Source of the DNA: an uncultured Gammaproteobacteria bacterium
Lineage (GTDB): Bacteria; Pseudomonadota; Gammaproteobacteria; PS1; Thioglobaceae
Length of the DNA stretch: 8,661 nt
Assembly: GCA_913044155.1 (NCBI GenBank)
Contig: CAJWNF010000020.1
Location: 1-8,661 of the forward strand
Direction of reading: 5' to 3'
Shown: in pieces, positions 1 through 8,233 of the stretch
Layout: every line of letters begins with the position of its first letter
Position numbering within the stretch: position 1 is the stretch's first letter
The notes under the pieces: model-generated
What the model was told of the DNA's origin: nothing
Database searches by the model: none
The model's input: the letters and a program-made list of their open reading frames with translations, nothing else
Made by a program: the position numbers and the translations under genes

Positions 1-1957
1 CATTTTCTACTGTAAAACCAAAATGTTTGAACAATTCACCTGCAGGTGCAGACTCACCAAATGTAGACATGGCAACAACATCACCATCAAGACCGACATA
101 CTTATACCATGAATCAGCAACGCCAGCTTCAATTGCAACACGCTTAACACCAGGCGTCAATACGGAATCTTTGTAAACTTGGTCCTGGGCATCGAATGCA
201 TTTGTAGACGGCATTGAAACCACCCTCACTTTCTTACCAGTCATTGCTTCAGCTGACTCAATCGCTAAAGAAACTTCGGAACCAGTTGCAATCAAAATAA
301 TTTCTGCTTCACCTTGACAATCTTTTAGTACATAGCCACCTTTTTCAATATTGTGAACCTGTTCTTCAGTTCTTTCCATTGGAGTCAGATTTTGACGAGA
401 AAAAATCAATGCAGTTGGAGCATCCACTCTCAACATTGCCATTTTCCAGCAAACTGCTGACTCTATCGCATCACACGCCCGCCAAGTTTGAAAATTTGGA
501 ATTACCCGCATTGTTGCCACTTGCTCTATCGCTTGATGGGTTGGACCATCTTCTCCCAAACCAATCGAATCATGACTATAAACATAGATTGTGCCAATTT
601 TCATCATTGCTGACATACGAAGTGCGTTACGCATGTATTCCATAAACATTAGGAATGTGGCGCCATATACTCTAAAGCCACCATGAAGAACCATGCCATT
701 CATCATAGCCGCCATACCAAATTCACGAACCCCCCATGAAATATAGTTACCATCTGCATTTTCTGCATTTACAGTAACACTGCCAGACCAGTTGGTTAAA
801 TTAGAACCTGTCAAATCAGCAGAACCACCAAACAATTCAGGGACAATAGGTCCCATTGCCTCAATCGCATTCTGCGAGGCTTTTCTGGAGGCAATGCTAG
901 GCATTTCTTCTTGAGTCTTGGTAATATATTTGTCCATTTCTTCGACAAAATTAGATGGCAATTCACCTAACATACGGCGCTCGAACTCATTAGCCTCCTT
1001 TGGATATTCAGCTCTATACGCTTTGAACTTTTCATTCCAATCTTCTTCAGCCTCTGTTCCTTGTGCTGAATGATTCCATCCATCATAAATTTCTTGCGGA
1101 ATAACGAAAGGTTTATGGCTCCAGCCAAGCTGCTCACGAGTTTTAGCTATCTCTTCATCACCCAATGGAGCGCCATGACAATCATGTGTACCGGCTAAGT
1201 TAGGAGAGCCAAATCCAATCACTGTTCTTGTGCAGATTAAAGTAGGTCTATCGGAGATTGATTTTGCCTCCACAATAGCTGCATTCACCGCCACTGGGTC
1301 ATGGCCATCTACATCAGCAATTACATGCCAATTATAAGACTTGAATCTTCCGGGAACACCCTTCTCCATCCAGTCACCGACATGGCCATCAATTGAGATA
1401 TCATTGTCGTCCCAAAAAGCGATTAATTTACCCAAACCTAAAGTTCCGGCCAATGCACATGCCTCATGAGACAAACCTTCCATTAAACAACCATCACCCA
1501 TAAACACGTAAGTATTGTGGTTAACAATAGAGTGGCCAGTTTTATTGAAATGAGCTGCAAGAGTTCTCTCAGCAATAGCCATCCCAACAGCATTTGTTAT
1601 GCCTTGACCTAGAGGTCCAGTTGTGGTTTCAACGCCATCAGCATAACCATATTCAGGATGCCCAGGCGTTTTGGAATGTAACTGACGAAAATTCTTAAGA
1701 TCATCAATACTTAAATCATAGCCAGTTAGGTGTAACAAAGAATAAATTAACATCGAGCCATGACCATTTGATAAAACAAAACGATCACGATCAGCCCAAT
1801 TTGAGTTGGCGGGATTAAACTTTAAATGTTTATTCCATAAAACTTCTGCGATATCAGCCATGCCCATAGGTGCGCCTGGGTGACCAGAGTTTGCTCTTTG
1901 CACTGCATCCATACTTAAAGCACGAATCGCGTTCGCTAATTCTCTTGGTGAAGACAT
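1..1957 (-). CDS. tkt: Transketolase, 3' end cut off by the window edge
   Basis: This gene encodes the thiamine-diphosphate enzyme that moves two-carbon ketol units between sugar phosphates in the pentose phosphate pathway, and in the Calvin cycle where that is present. The frame is open for 652 codons from the ATG at 1957 and runs off the left edge. The last visible residues (GFTVEN) match the E. coli enzyme about ten residues before its end, so little is missing. Visible landmarks are the N-terminal GHPGAPMG with His26, SNGHGSML with His66, His100, TTGPLGQG near 113-119, the thiamine-diphosphate/metal motif GDGC with Asp155, REFGM with the cofactor-activating Glu412, and GEDGPTHQ with His474. 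The first four positions carry the same numbers as in E. coli. AAGG at 1964-1967 lies six bases before the start and supports it. The gene is divergent from ppsA and has its own candidate promoter. The identification is secure. Which paralogue it is (tktA or cbbT-like) cannot be told from one gene. Confidence 0.97.
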   Translation of the reverse strand, partial: MSSPRELANAIRALSMDAVQRANSGHPGAPMGMADIAEVLWNKHLKFNPANSNWADRDRFVLSNGHGSMLIYSLLHLTGYDLSIDDLKNFRQLHSKTPGHPEYGYADGVETTTGPLGQGITNAVGMAIAERTLAAHFNKTGHSIVNHNTYVFMGDGCLMEGLSHEACALAGTLGLGKLIAFWDDNDISIDGHVGDWMEKGVPGRFKSYNWHVIADVDGHDPVAVNAAIVEAKSISDRPTLICTRTVIGFGSPNLAGTHDCHGAPLGDEEIAKTREQLGWSHKPFVIPQEIYDGWNHSAQGTEAEEDWNEKFKAYRAEYPKEANEFERRMLGELPSNFVEEMDKYITKTQEEMPSIASRKASQNAIEAMGPIVPELFGGSADLTGSNLTNWSGSVTVNAENADGNYISWGVREFGMAAMMNGMVLHGGFRVYGATFLMFMEYMRNALRMSAMMKIGTIYVYSHDSIGLGEDGPTHQAIEQVATMRVIPNFQTWRACDAIESAVCWKMAMLRVDAPTALIFSRQNLTPMERTEEQVHNIEKGGYVLKDCQGEAEIILIATGSEVSLAIESAEAMTGKKVRVVSMPSTNAFDAQDQVYKDSVLTPGVKRVAIEAGVADSWYKYVGLDGDVVAMSTFGESAPAGELFKHFGFTVEN

Positions 1958-1986
1958 GATAGGCCTTAAATGATAGAAAACCAAAT

Positions 1987-1992
1987 ATTATA
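1987..1992 (-). promoter_or_regulatory. Candidate -10 element of the tkt promoter
   Basis: The minus strand reads a perfect TATAAT here, preceded directly by TG. Transcription would start near 1980, giving a leader of about 23 bases that includes the AAGG ribosome binding site. No good TTGACA-like -35 lies 16-18 bases upstream (candidates there read like CGCAAG). The promoter may therefore depend on an activator or on the TG-rich extension. A perfect hexamer can arise by chance in such AT-rich DNA, so confidence is moderate. Confidence 0.45.
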
Positions 1993-2011
1993 CATTTTTT
2001 TTACTGTTTCT

Positions 2012-2038
2012 TGCGCCTGAAAGACCTTATACAGCGCA
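2012..2038. repeat. Inverted repeat upstream of the tkt -10 (operator candidate)
   Basis: TGCGCCTG at 2012-2019 faces CAGCGCA at 2032-2038. They pair over seven positions with one unpaired C and a 12-base spacer. It is one of the few GC-richer patches in the intergenic region and sits about 20-45 bases upstream of the tkt TATAAT, where an activator or a repressor covering the -35 would bind. The position and symmetry are seen directly. The regulatory role is inference. Calvin-cycle tkt genes are often controlled by the LysR-type regulator CbbR, but I cannot assign this site to any regulator. Confidence 0.3.
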
Positions 2039-2094
2039 TAAAGTAAGAAAAATTTTCACTTCCAATATAGTCTGATACTTAATTTTAAAAAAAT

Positions 2095-2143
2095 ATATTA
2101 AAGGTAGGTATTATTTAAATTGTTTCATATTAAATATATTAAA
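2095..2143. repeat. Three direct copies of the AT-rich octamer ATATTAAA
   Basis: ATATTAAA occurs at 2095-2102, 2127-2134 and 2136-2143. The first and third copies extend to an identical 12-mer, AAATATATTAAA, at 2091-2102 and 2132-2143. Their starts are 41 bp apart, close to four helical turns. The copies lie just upstream of the best -10 candidate for ppsA and could act as UP-like or protein-binding sequence. In DNA this AT-rich, chance repetition is a real alternative. Confidence 0.3.
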
Positions 2144-2151
2144 ATTATACT
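2123..2151 (+). promoter_or_regulatory. Weak candidate promoter for ppsA-ppsR
   Basis: TATACT at 2146-2151 is a good -10 hexamer. The hexamer 17 bases upstream, at 2123-2128, is TTTCAT, a poor -35. It would give a leader of roughly 118 bases before the ppsA ATG. A competing -10, TATAAA, lies at 2174-2179, and an ATGACA resembling a -35 at 2156-2161 has no well-spaced partner. I cannot decide between these, so this entry marks the best guess only. Confidence 0.22.
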
Positions 2152-2184
2152 TTCTATGACACGAGGCTTAGGTTATAAAAACGA

Positions 2185-2204
2185 TACAAAAGTGTCTTTT
2201 TGTA
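2185..2204 (+). other. Small dyad in the ppsA leader
   Basis: TACAAAAG at 2185-2192 faces CTTTTTGTA at 2196-2204 across a three-base TGT. This gives eight pairs with one bulged T, followed by a run of T at 2207-2212. As RNA it would be a weak AU-rich hairpin followed by U residues, which recalls an attenuator. As DNA it could be an operator. It lies 72-91 bases upstream of the ppsA start. With only two GC pairs the hairpin would be unstable, so an operator or chance is more likely. Confidence 0.22.
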
Positions 2205-2275
2205 ATTTTTTCTACTAAATATCAATTTTCTTCTCATCTAATTGGTAGCTGATTGTTTAATTTATTAGGACTGTA

Positions 2276-4642
2276 ATGAGTGAAAATGTAGTTTGGTTAA
2301 ATGATGTCAGTATTTCTGATGTAGACAAAGTTGGTGGCAAAAATGCCTCATTAGGTGAAATGATTGGTGGCCTTTCTAACAAGGGAGTAGAGGTGCCAAA
2401 TGGTTTCGCAACGACTGCTCAAGCTTTTGATCAATTTTTAGATCACTCTAATCTAAAAAATAAAATAAATGAGTCACTTAAATCTCTCGATGTTAGTAAT
2501 ATTAATCAACTAAAAGAAACAGGAAAGATTATCCGGCAATTGGTTGAGGATGCGCCATTTCCAAATTCACTGCATGATGAGATTGTTGCAAACTATGAAG
2601 CTTTAACAAACAAGCTTGGTTCGGAAGTGACCTTTGCTGTGCGATCTTCAGCTACTGCAGAGGACCTACCGGAAGCATCTTTTGCTGGACAACAAGAAAC
2701 CTTTCTTAATGTAAGTGGAATTGATGATATTTTGTTCTCTATAAAGAAAGTTTTTGCTTCACTTTATAACGACAGAGCAATATCTTATCGAGTTCACCAA
2801 GGGTTCGATCATGAATCGGTTTCACTGTCTGCTGGAGTACAGCAAATGGTAAGAAGTGACATAGGTTCTAGCGGTGTAATGTTTACCATCGACACAGAGT
2901 CTGGTTTTAAAGATACAGTATTTATTACTTCTGCTTATGGGTTAGGAGAAACTGTAGTCCAAGGCGCTGTTAATCCTGACGAATTTTATGTCTATAAGCC
3001 AACACTAAAATCTGGTTTACCTGCAATTCTATCTCGCAACCTAGGTTCGAAAGCAATAAAAATGATTTACGCTGATGATGAAAGCAAGGACCTTGTCAAA
3101 ACTGTATCTGTTGACAAAGAACAACGTTTTTTATTTAGTTTAAATGATGAACAAATACATCAACTTGCTGAGTACGCAATGATTATTGAATCGCACTATG
3201 AAAGACCAATGGATATTGAATGGGCACTTGATGGTGTTGACGATAAACTCTATATTGTTCAGGCAAGACCGGAGACCGTTAAAAGTCGACTGAGCAATAC
3301 TCAACAGGTCGAAAAATTTCATCTAAAAGAAACCTCTCCGATAATTATCGAGGGTCGCGCAATTGGACAAAAAATCGGTACAGGAAATACCCGAGTAATC
3401 AAAGATTTGAATGAGATGGACCAAGTGCAAGAAGGAGACATTCTTGTTACTGATATGACAGACCCGGACTGGGAACCTGTTATGAAGCTCGCTGCTGCAA
3501 TTATCACAAATCGCGGCGGCAGAACTTGCCACGCTGCAATCATAGCGAGAGAACTGGGTGTTCCTGCTATTGTTGGCACTGGGAATGCAACTGAGAAAAT
3601 TAAAGACAACCAGCCAATAACTGCTTCGTGTGCAGAAGGTGATACTGGAAAAGTCTACCAAGGTATATTAAATTTTGAACATTCCTTAACTGCCATTGAC
3701 TCCCTTCCAGAGGTACCAGTAAAGATTATGATGAATGTTGGCAACCCATCTCGTGCATTTGACTTTTCAAATACACCAAACTCTGGCGTTGGCCTCGCAA
3801 GATTAGAATTCATCATTAACAATACAATCGGTATACACCCAAAAGCTCTACTTGAATTTAATCAACTTCCAAAAGATATCCAGACAGAAATTGAACGCAA
3901 AACGTCTTGTTATAAATCCCCTGTCAATTTCTATACTGAAAAACTCACAGAAGGGATTGCGACTATCGCTGCTAGCTTTGCCCACTCACCGGTAATTATC
4001 CGTATGTCAGACTTTAAGTCTAACGAGTACGCCAATCTTTTTGCTGGCGATTTCTATGAGCCTAAAGAAGAAAATCCGATGATAGGATTTAGAGGTGCTT
4101 CGCGATATATTTCAAAAGAATTCAGAGAGTGTTTCGAACTAGAATGCCAAGCAATTAAAAAAGTTAGAAACGAAATGGGTTTGCAGAATGTGGAAATTAT
4201 GATTCCTTTTGTTAGAACTGTTGATGAGGCATCAAAAGTGATTGAGCTTTTAAAAGAAAATGGTTTAGAGCGAGGAAAAGACAATTTGCGTATCATTATG
4301 ATGTGTGAGTTGCCATCTAATGCGATTCTAGCAGATGATTTTTTACAATATTTTGATGGTTTCTCTATAGGCTCAAACGATTTGACACAACTCACACTAG
4401 GCCTAGATAGAGACTCTGGACTAATTGCCAATAACTTTGATGAGAGAAATGATGCAGTGAAAAAAATGATTACCATGGCTATAGAGGCTTGCCATAGACA
4501 GGGCAAGTATATTGGCATATGTGGGCAAGGACCTTCCGACCATATGGATTTCGCTGAGTGGCTATTAGAGCAAAAAATTACCAGTATTTCACTTAACCCA
4601 GATACAGTAATTGAGACTTGGAACAGATTAGGTACAATTTAA
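2276..4642 (+). CDS. ppsA: Phosphoenolpyruvate synthase (pyruvate, water dikinase)
   Basis: PpsA makes PEP, AMP and phosphate from pyruvate, ATP and water, the first step of gluconeogenesis from three-carbon acids. At 788 residues it is full length (E. coli 792). The N-terminal nucleotide-binding domain begins with [10 protein letters not shown] near residue 21, has [20 protein letters not shown] from Arg123, and ends near IVQARPETV around 325-335. The swivelling phosphohistidine domain carries GGRTCHAA with catalytic His419 and, two residues before it, Thr417, the position phosphorylated by PpsR in studied homologues. The C-terminal PEP/pyruvate barrel shows [50 protein letters not shown] from 699 and GICGQGPSD with catalytic Cys749. 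The ATG is supported by AGGA five bases upstream. ppsR follows 16 bp downstream without an obvious terminator between them, suggesting an operon. The protein is cytoplasmic, and no key residue is missing. Confidence 0.98.
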   Translation: MSENVVWLNDVSISDVDKVGGKNASLGEMIGGLSNKGVEVPNGFATTAQAFDQFLDHSNLKNKINESLKSLDVSNINQLKETGKIIRQLVEDAPFPNSLHDEIVANYEALTNKLGSEVTFAVRSSATAEDLPEASFAGQQETFLNVSGIDDILFSIKKVFASLYNDRAISYRVHQGFDHESVSLSAGVQQMVRSDIGSSGVMFTIDTESGFKDTVFITSAYGLGETVVQGAVNPDEFYVYKPTLKSGLPAILSRNLGSKAIKMIYADDESKDLVKTVSVDKEQRFLFSLNDEQIHQLAEYAMIIESHYERPMDIEWALDGVDDKLYIVQARPETVKSRLSNTQQVEKFHLKETSPIIIEGRAIGQKIGTGNTRVIKDLNEMDQVQEGDILVTDMTDPDWEPVMKLAAAIITNRGGRTCHAAIIARELGVPAIVGTGNATEKIKDNQPITASCAEGDTGKVYQGILNFEHSLTAIDSLPEVPVKIMMNVGNPSRAFDFSNTPNSGVGLARLEFIINNTIGIHPKALLEFNQLPKDIQTEIERKTSCYKSPVNFYTEKLTEGIATIAASFAHSPVIIRMSDFKSNEYANLFAGDFYEPKEENPMIGFRGASRYISKEFRECFELECQAIKKVRNEMGLQNVEIMIPFVRTVDEASKVIELLKENGLERGKDNLRIIMMCELPSNAILADDFLQYFDGFSIGSNDLTQLTLGLDRDSGLIANNFDERNDAVKKMITMAIEACHRQGKYIGICGQGPSDHMDFAEWLLEQKITSISLNPDTVIETWNRLGTI

Positions 4643-4658
4643 GTTTTTTTATTTCTCT

Positions 4659-5471
4659 ATGAGAACAGTTTTCTTTATTTCAGATAGAACTGGCTTGACG
4701 GCTGAAGCTTTAGGCAACAGTCTACTCACACAATTTACAAATATTGAATTTAAACGTATCAATTTAGCTTTCATCGATACACCAAAAAAAGCCAAAATGG
4801 CTGCGACGCAGATTAAAGAAGCTTCAGAACTTGATGACCAACCAGCTTTAATTTTTAGTACTCAAATATCAGACGAATACCGTCAATTATTAATCGATAG
4901 TGGTGGCATTGTATTTGATTTTTTTGATACTTTTATTTCTAAACTAGAGGATATTTTGGGAGTTGAATCATCCCATACAGTCGGTTTATCTCATAGTATG
5001 ACTAATGAAAATACATACGGAAATCGTATAGATAGTATTAATTTTGTACTAAATAATGATGACGGCTTAAACATAAAAAACTATGATACTGCAGACATTA
5101 TATTAACCGGTGTGTCTCGTTCAGGTAAAACACCAACATGCTTATTTCTAGCTTTACAGTATGGAATATACGCAGCAAACTACCCATTAATCGAAGATGA
5201 CTTGAATACAATCAAGCTCCCTTCTATCCTACAAAAATATAAAAATAAGCTGTTCGGGCTAACTATTAACCCTGTTCGCCTTCAAAATATTCGTGACGAA
5301 AGACGTTCAAATAGCGGCTATGCTTCAATCGATCAGTGTCGTAAAGAGGTTAAGTTGGCAGAAGATATCTTTGTCCAGAACCATGTGCCATTTATTGACA
5401 CCAGTCACACTTCAATTGAAGAAATAGCAGGACGAATCCTGAATAAAAGCAAGATAGAAAGGCGTTATTAG
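4659..5471 (+). CDS. ppsR: PEP synthase regulatory protein (bifunctional kinase/pyrophosphorylase)
   Basis: This is a member of the DUF299/PSRP family (E. coli PpsR, formerly YdiA). Family members inactivate PEP synthase by ADP-dependent phosphorylation of the threonine two residues before the catalytic histidine, and reactivate it by phosphate-dependent removal that releases pyrophosphate. The 270-residue length is typical. Visible motifs are the N-terminal FFISDRTGLTAEALG, the P-loop GVSRSGKT at residues 151-158 followed by PTCLFLALQYGIYAANYPL, then GLTINPVRLQNIRDERR and the C-terminal IDTSHTSIEEIAGRIL. Its target Thr417 is present in the adjacent PpsA, so the pair is coherent. The start matches the family N-terminus, but the upstream bases are T-rich with no Shine-Dalgarno. 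Translation may depend on ribosomes finishing ppsA 16 bp earlier. The N-terminal motif has Arg where E. coli and many relatives have Gly (SDGT). Confidence 0.96.
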   Translation: MRTVFFISDRTGLTAEALGNSLLTQFTNIEFKRINLAFIDTPKKAKMAATQIKEASELDDQPALIFSTQISDEYRQLLIDSGGIVFDFFDTFISKLEDILGVESSHTVGLSHSMTNENTYGNRIDSINFVLNNDDGLNIKNYDTADIILTGVSRSGKTPTCLFLALQYGIYAANYPLIEDDLNTIKLPSILQKYKNKLFGLTINPVRLQNIRDERRSNSGYASIDQCRKEVKLAEDIFVQNHVPFIDTSHTSIEEIAGRILNKSKIERRY

Positions 5472-5480
5472 TTTTTAATT

Positions 5481-5505
5481 GTAAAGCAAGCTTTTTATTG
5501 CTTAC
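5481..5505. terminator. Weak hairpin in the ppsR/fdhA convergent junction
   Basis: GTAAAGCAA at 5481-5489 pairs with TTGCTTAC at 5498-5505 (eight pairs, one bulged A) around an eight-base loop. It lies in the 46-bp gap between the two convergent stop codons, so its position suits a terminator serving both strands. Neither strand has a clean T tract right after the stem, and the stem is AT-rich. The position is more persuasive than the structure. Confidence 0.35.
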
Positions 5506-5517
5506 TTGTCCATTTAG

Positions 5518-8232
5518 TTAAGAGGCCTTTAAAACATCAACAGCCACAACTTTGTATTCCGGACACTTGGTCTCCTCGTCTGCGACGCCACTCGTTACCT
5601 CATTAATTAGCACCTCAGGGAAGTGAAAGGTAGTACGAACAATGCCTCTCTTAACACGGTCTGTAACTTCGACCTCCAGAGTGATCTCACCACGATCAGA
5701 TTTCAATGTTGCACGATCACCAGTTAATAAATTTTTATCTTTGGCATCTTTAGGGTTGAGCATAATTACATCTTTGGGAAGTATTTCAGCGTTAGCTGTA
5801 CGCCGCGTCATGGTAGCGCAGTTATAATGCTGCAACTCGCGACCTGTCGTCAGAATGAAAGGGTACTCATTCCTGTGTTTGACTAGCTCTTCACTTTCTC
5901 TCCAGTCATAGTAATGAAACTTACCTTTACCAATCTTGAACTCCCCAACATGAAGAATTTTGGTGTCTTCACCCTTTTTGTTTACGGGCCACTGAAGACC
6001 CATTGGGTTCACAGTTAAAGCTTCCCAAGTTATACCTTCAAAGAAAGGCACAACATTTGCAACTTCCTTTAGTACTTCAGCTGCATCATAGTCTGGCTGT
6101 TCATAGCCAAGTTTACGCATCATCTCCACGATAATCTGTCCGTCAGTTTTGCAACCCTCAAGAGGTTTAACTGCGGCGTTTACCTGCTGAACTCTCCTTT
6201 CGGCATTAGTAAATGTTCCGCTCTTCTCTAGGAAAGTTGACCCTGGAAGAATTACATCTGCCATCTTGGCAGTTTCACTCATAAAAATTTCCTGTACCAC
6301 TAATAAATCAAGCGCATTCATGCTCTTAATAACGTGATGGGTATTAGGGTCAGTTTGCACAACATCTTCAGCAAAAATCCAAAGTGCTTTCACAGAACCA
6401 TCAATAGCGCCATCGAACATTTCGGGAATCTTTTTACCTACAGTAGTTGGAGTTGGAAGGTTAAATCTATCTTGATAATAGTCCTGTACTTCCTTCTGGT
6501 CCATCCACATGTAGCCAGGACCATGGTGAGGCTGGCAACCCATATCAGCAGCACCCTGAACATTATTTTGTCCACGCAAAGGGTTAACACCAACTCCTGG
6601 ACGACCAATGTTGCCTGTCAACATAGCTAAGTTGGAAATTAACATCACTGTTTGGGAGCCTTGCGAGTGCTCTGTAACGCCTAGCCCATGAAACTCCATT
6701 GCATTGTTTGCGCTTGCATAAGCAAGTGCTGCTTCTTTAACGTGATCCTTGTCAAGTCCAGAAATTATTGCCATCGCATCAATATCTAACTCTTTAATTT
6801 TTTCAGTAAATTCAAGTCCACCCTCGCATCGCTCTTCAATAAACTTGTAATCTACAAGGCCGGCTTCAACAATGAAGTACTGCATCATATTAAGAACAGC
6901 AATATTTGTGCCTGGCCTTAACTGGAGATGGTAATCAGCCAAACGAGCAAGTTCTGTTTTGACTGGATCAATTACAATTAATTTTGCGCCAGAGAGTGCT
7001 TGCTGTTTAATTTTTGCACCAGTAACTGGGTGAGCAGAAGTTGGATTCGCACCAATAACAAATAACAAATCGGCCAATGGTATATCTGTCGCCGGATTAG
7101 TGCCAGCGCCAGTACCAAAACTTTGCTGCATACCCCAGGCGGTTGGTGAATGACAAACACGGGCACAACAATCAATATTGTTTGTACCAACCAATTGACG
7201 GATCATTTTTTGAAACAGAAAGTTTTCTTCATTCGTGCATCGAGCTGACGATATTCCGGCAATTGCATCGGGCCCATGTTCAGTTTTAATTGACTCGAGT
7301 TTGTCTTTAATGAAATCAAAGGCCTCGTCCCATGAACATGGAACAAGTTCACCATTTTTTCTAATCAGTGGAGAAGTTAAGCGGTCTTCATGATTGTAAA
7401 ATTTAAATGCATAGCGACCCTTCAGGCAGGTATGGCCCGCGTTGATTGCATCTTGTGGTGCACGAATCGACAATACTTCGTCATTTTTAACAGCAACTTC
7501 GAGATTACAACCCACGCCACAATATGAACAAATTGTCCTTACCTTCTTGTCAGCCTCGACCGATTTTGATTGGAAAACATCTGAAATTGCCGATGTTGGA
7601 CAGGTTTGCGCACAAGCGCCACAAGAAACACAAGATGAGTCGCCAAACAACATATCATTGTCGGTTGTGATACGTGACTCAAACCCTCTACCGGTCATTG
7701 TCAGTGTGAATTGCCCTTGAACTTCATCACATGCACGAACACAACGAGAACAGTTAATGCATTTAGAAAGATCCATACGCATATAGGCGTGAGACAAATC
7801 TTTTTCACGGTCGAGGTGGTTTGCTCCTTTTGCGTAACGAATTTGTCGCACACCAACACTTGCCGCAACGTCTTGAAGTTCACAATTACCATTTACTTCG
7901 CAGGTTAGGCATTCTGGTGGATGGTCACTTAGGACTAATTCAACGATATTTCTGCGAAGTGTTTTAACACTATCAGAGTTTGTATAGATTTTCATGCCTG
8001 GACTGACTGGTGTATGGCAAGAGGCCACAGTTCTCTTGGGTCCATCTTCATTGTATTGAACCTCTACAGAACACACACGGCAGGCGCCATATGGTCTTAA
8101 ATTATCGTCATCACAAAGGGTTGGAATTATCTTATCGCCCAATGCTCTATTGCTAAACTCCAAAATAGAAGTCGAATCATCAATCGGAAATTCAACATTA
8201 TCAATAAATACACTTTTTGAATTATCTGACAT
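5518..8232 (-). CDS. fdhA: NAD-linked formate dehydrogenase, catalytic alpha subunit (Cys form)
   Basis: This is the catalytic subunit of a soluble molybdenum/tungsten formate dehydrogenase of the FdsA type, oxidising formate to CO2. From the start at 8232 it has 904 residues (Cupriavidus FdsA about 960; E. coli FdhF 715, which lacks the N-terminal extension). Cluster ligands read in order: a 2Fe-2S domain (Cys40, 51, 54, 72); a NuoG-like His-Cys 4Fe-4S motif (His104, Cys108, 111, 117); two ferredoxin-type 4Fe-4S sets (Cys158, 161, 164, 168 and Cys201, 204, 207, 211); and the pterin-proximal 4Fe-4S (Cys235, 238, 242, 269) with CLKGR. The active-site motif DCCARVCHSPT places Cys360 where FdhF has selenocysteine, followed by His361. 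The C-terminal third, from about TTGRELQHYN, is the dinucleotide-binding domain. An upstream in-frame ATG at 8268 would add 12 residues but overlap the preceding gene, so I prefer 8232. The symbol fdsA would fit equally well. Confidence 0.95.
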   Translation of the reverse strand: MSDNSKSVFIDNVEFPIDDSTSILEFSNRALGDKIIPTLCDDDNLRPYGACRVCSVEVQYNEDGPKRTVASCHTPVSPGMKIYTNSDSVKTLRRNIVELVLSDHPPECLTCEVNGNCELQDVAASVGVRQIRYAKGANHLDREKDLSHAYMRMDLSKCINCSRCVRACDEVQGQFTLTMTGRGFESRITTDNDMLFGDSSCVSCGACAQTCPTSAISDVFQSKSVEADKKVRTICSYCGVGCNLEVAVKNDEVLSIRAPQDAINAGHTCLKGRYAFKFYNHEDRLTSPLIRKNGELVPCSWDEAFDFIKDKLESIKTEHGPDAIAGISSARCTNEENFLFQKMIRQLVGTNNIDCCARVCHSPTAWGMQQSFGTGAGTNPATDIPLADLLFVIGANPTSAHPVTGAKIKQQALSGAKLIVIDPVKTELARLADYHLQLRPGTNIAVLNMMQYFIVEAGLVDYKFIEERCEGGLEFTEKIKELDIDAMAIISGLDKDHVKEAALAYASANNAMEFHGLGVTEHSQGSQTVMLISNLAMLTGNIGRPGVGVNPLRGQNNVQGAADMGCQPHHGPGYMWMDQKEVQDYYQDRFNLPTPTTVGKKIPEMFDGAIDGSVKALWIFAEDVVQTDPNTHHVIKSMNALDLLVVQEIFMSETAKMADVILPGSTFLEKSGTFTNAERRVQQVNAAVKPLEGCKTDGQIIVEMMRKLGYEQPDYDAAEVLKEVANVVPFFEGITWEALTVNPMGLQWPVNKKGEDTKILHVGEFKIGKGKFHYYDWRESEELVKHRNEYPFILTTGRELQHYNCATMTRRTANAEILPKDVIMLNPKDAKDKNLLTGDRATLKSDRGEITLEVEVTDRVKRGIVRTTFHFPEVLINEVTSGVADEETKCPEYKVVAVDVLKAS

Positions 8233-8233
8233 A

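Larger units (their letters stand above)
1958..2275. other. Divergent tkt/ppsA intergenic control region
   Basis: This is 318 bp of very AT-rich, non-coding DNA between two genes transcribed away from each other, so it should carry the promoters of both. I see no open frame worth calling and no tRNA or other recognisable RNA. Elements entered separately are a TATAAT for tkt, an inverted repeat upstream of it, repeated AT-rich octamers, a weak TATACT for ppsA, and a small dyad in the ppsA leader. A second imperfect palindrome lies at 2041-2061, where AAGT and GAAAA pair with TTTTC and ACTT but with two unpaired bases on one side. AGGA at 2267-2270, five bases before the ppsA ATG, is the ppsA ribosome binding site. 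Confidence 0.8.

Noticed and set aside
379..645. Plus-strand open frame of 88 codons
   Set aside because: It lies antisense inside the transketolase gene, whose minus-strand frame runs unbroken through the region with conserved motifs such as GEDGPTHQ. The plus-strand protein has no recognisable features.
1..1957. Possible frameshift in transketolase
   Set aside because: I followed the minus-strand frame at the start, at Asp155, at Glu412, at His474 and at the left edge. All fall in one frame with no stop, so the gene is only truncated by the window.
3140..3661. Three overlapping minus-strand frames within ppsA
   Set aside because: They overlap one another and the conserved phosphohistidine domain on the opposite strand. 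The apparent hydrophobic stretches come from the complement of ppsA codons.
4054..4518. Minus-strand open frame of 154 codons
   Set aside because: It is wholly antisense to the conserved C-terminal barrel of PpsA, has no sensible domain content, and is explained by the codon constraints of ppsA.
4643..4658. Terminator between ppsA and ppsR suggested by the T run
   Set aside because: There is no stem-forming sequence before the T residues, so an intrinsic terminator is not supported.
5642..7908. Several short frames on both strands inside fdhA
   Set aside because: All are out of frame with or antisense to a continuous 904-residue protein whose cluster ligands and active-site residues are all in place.
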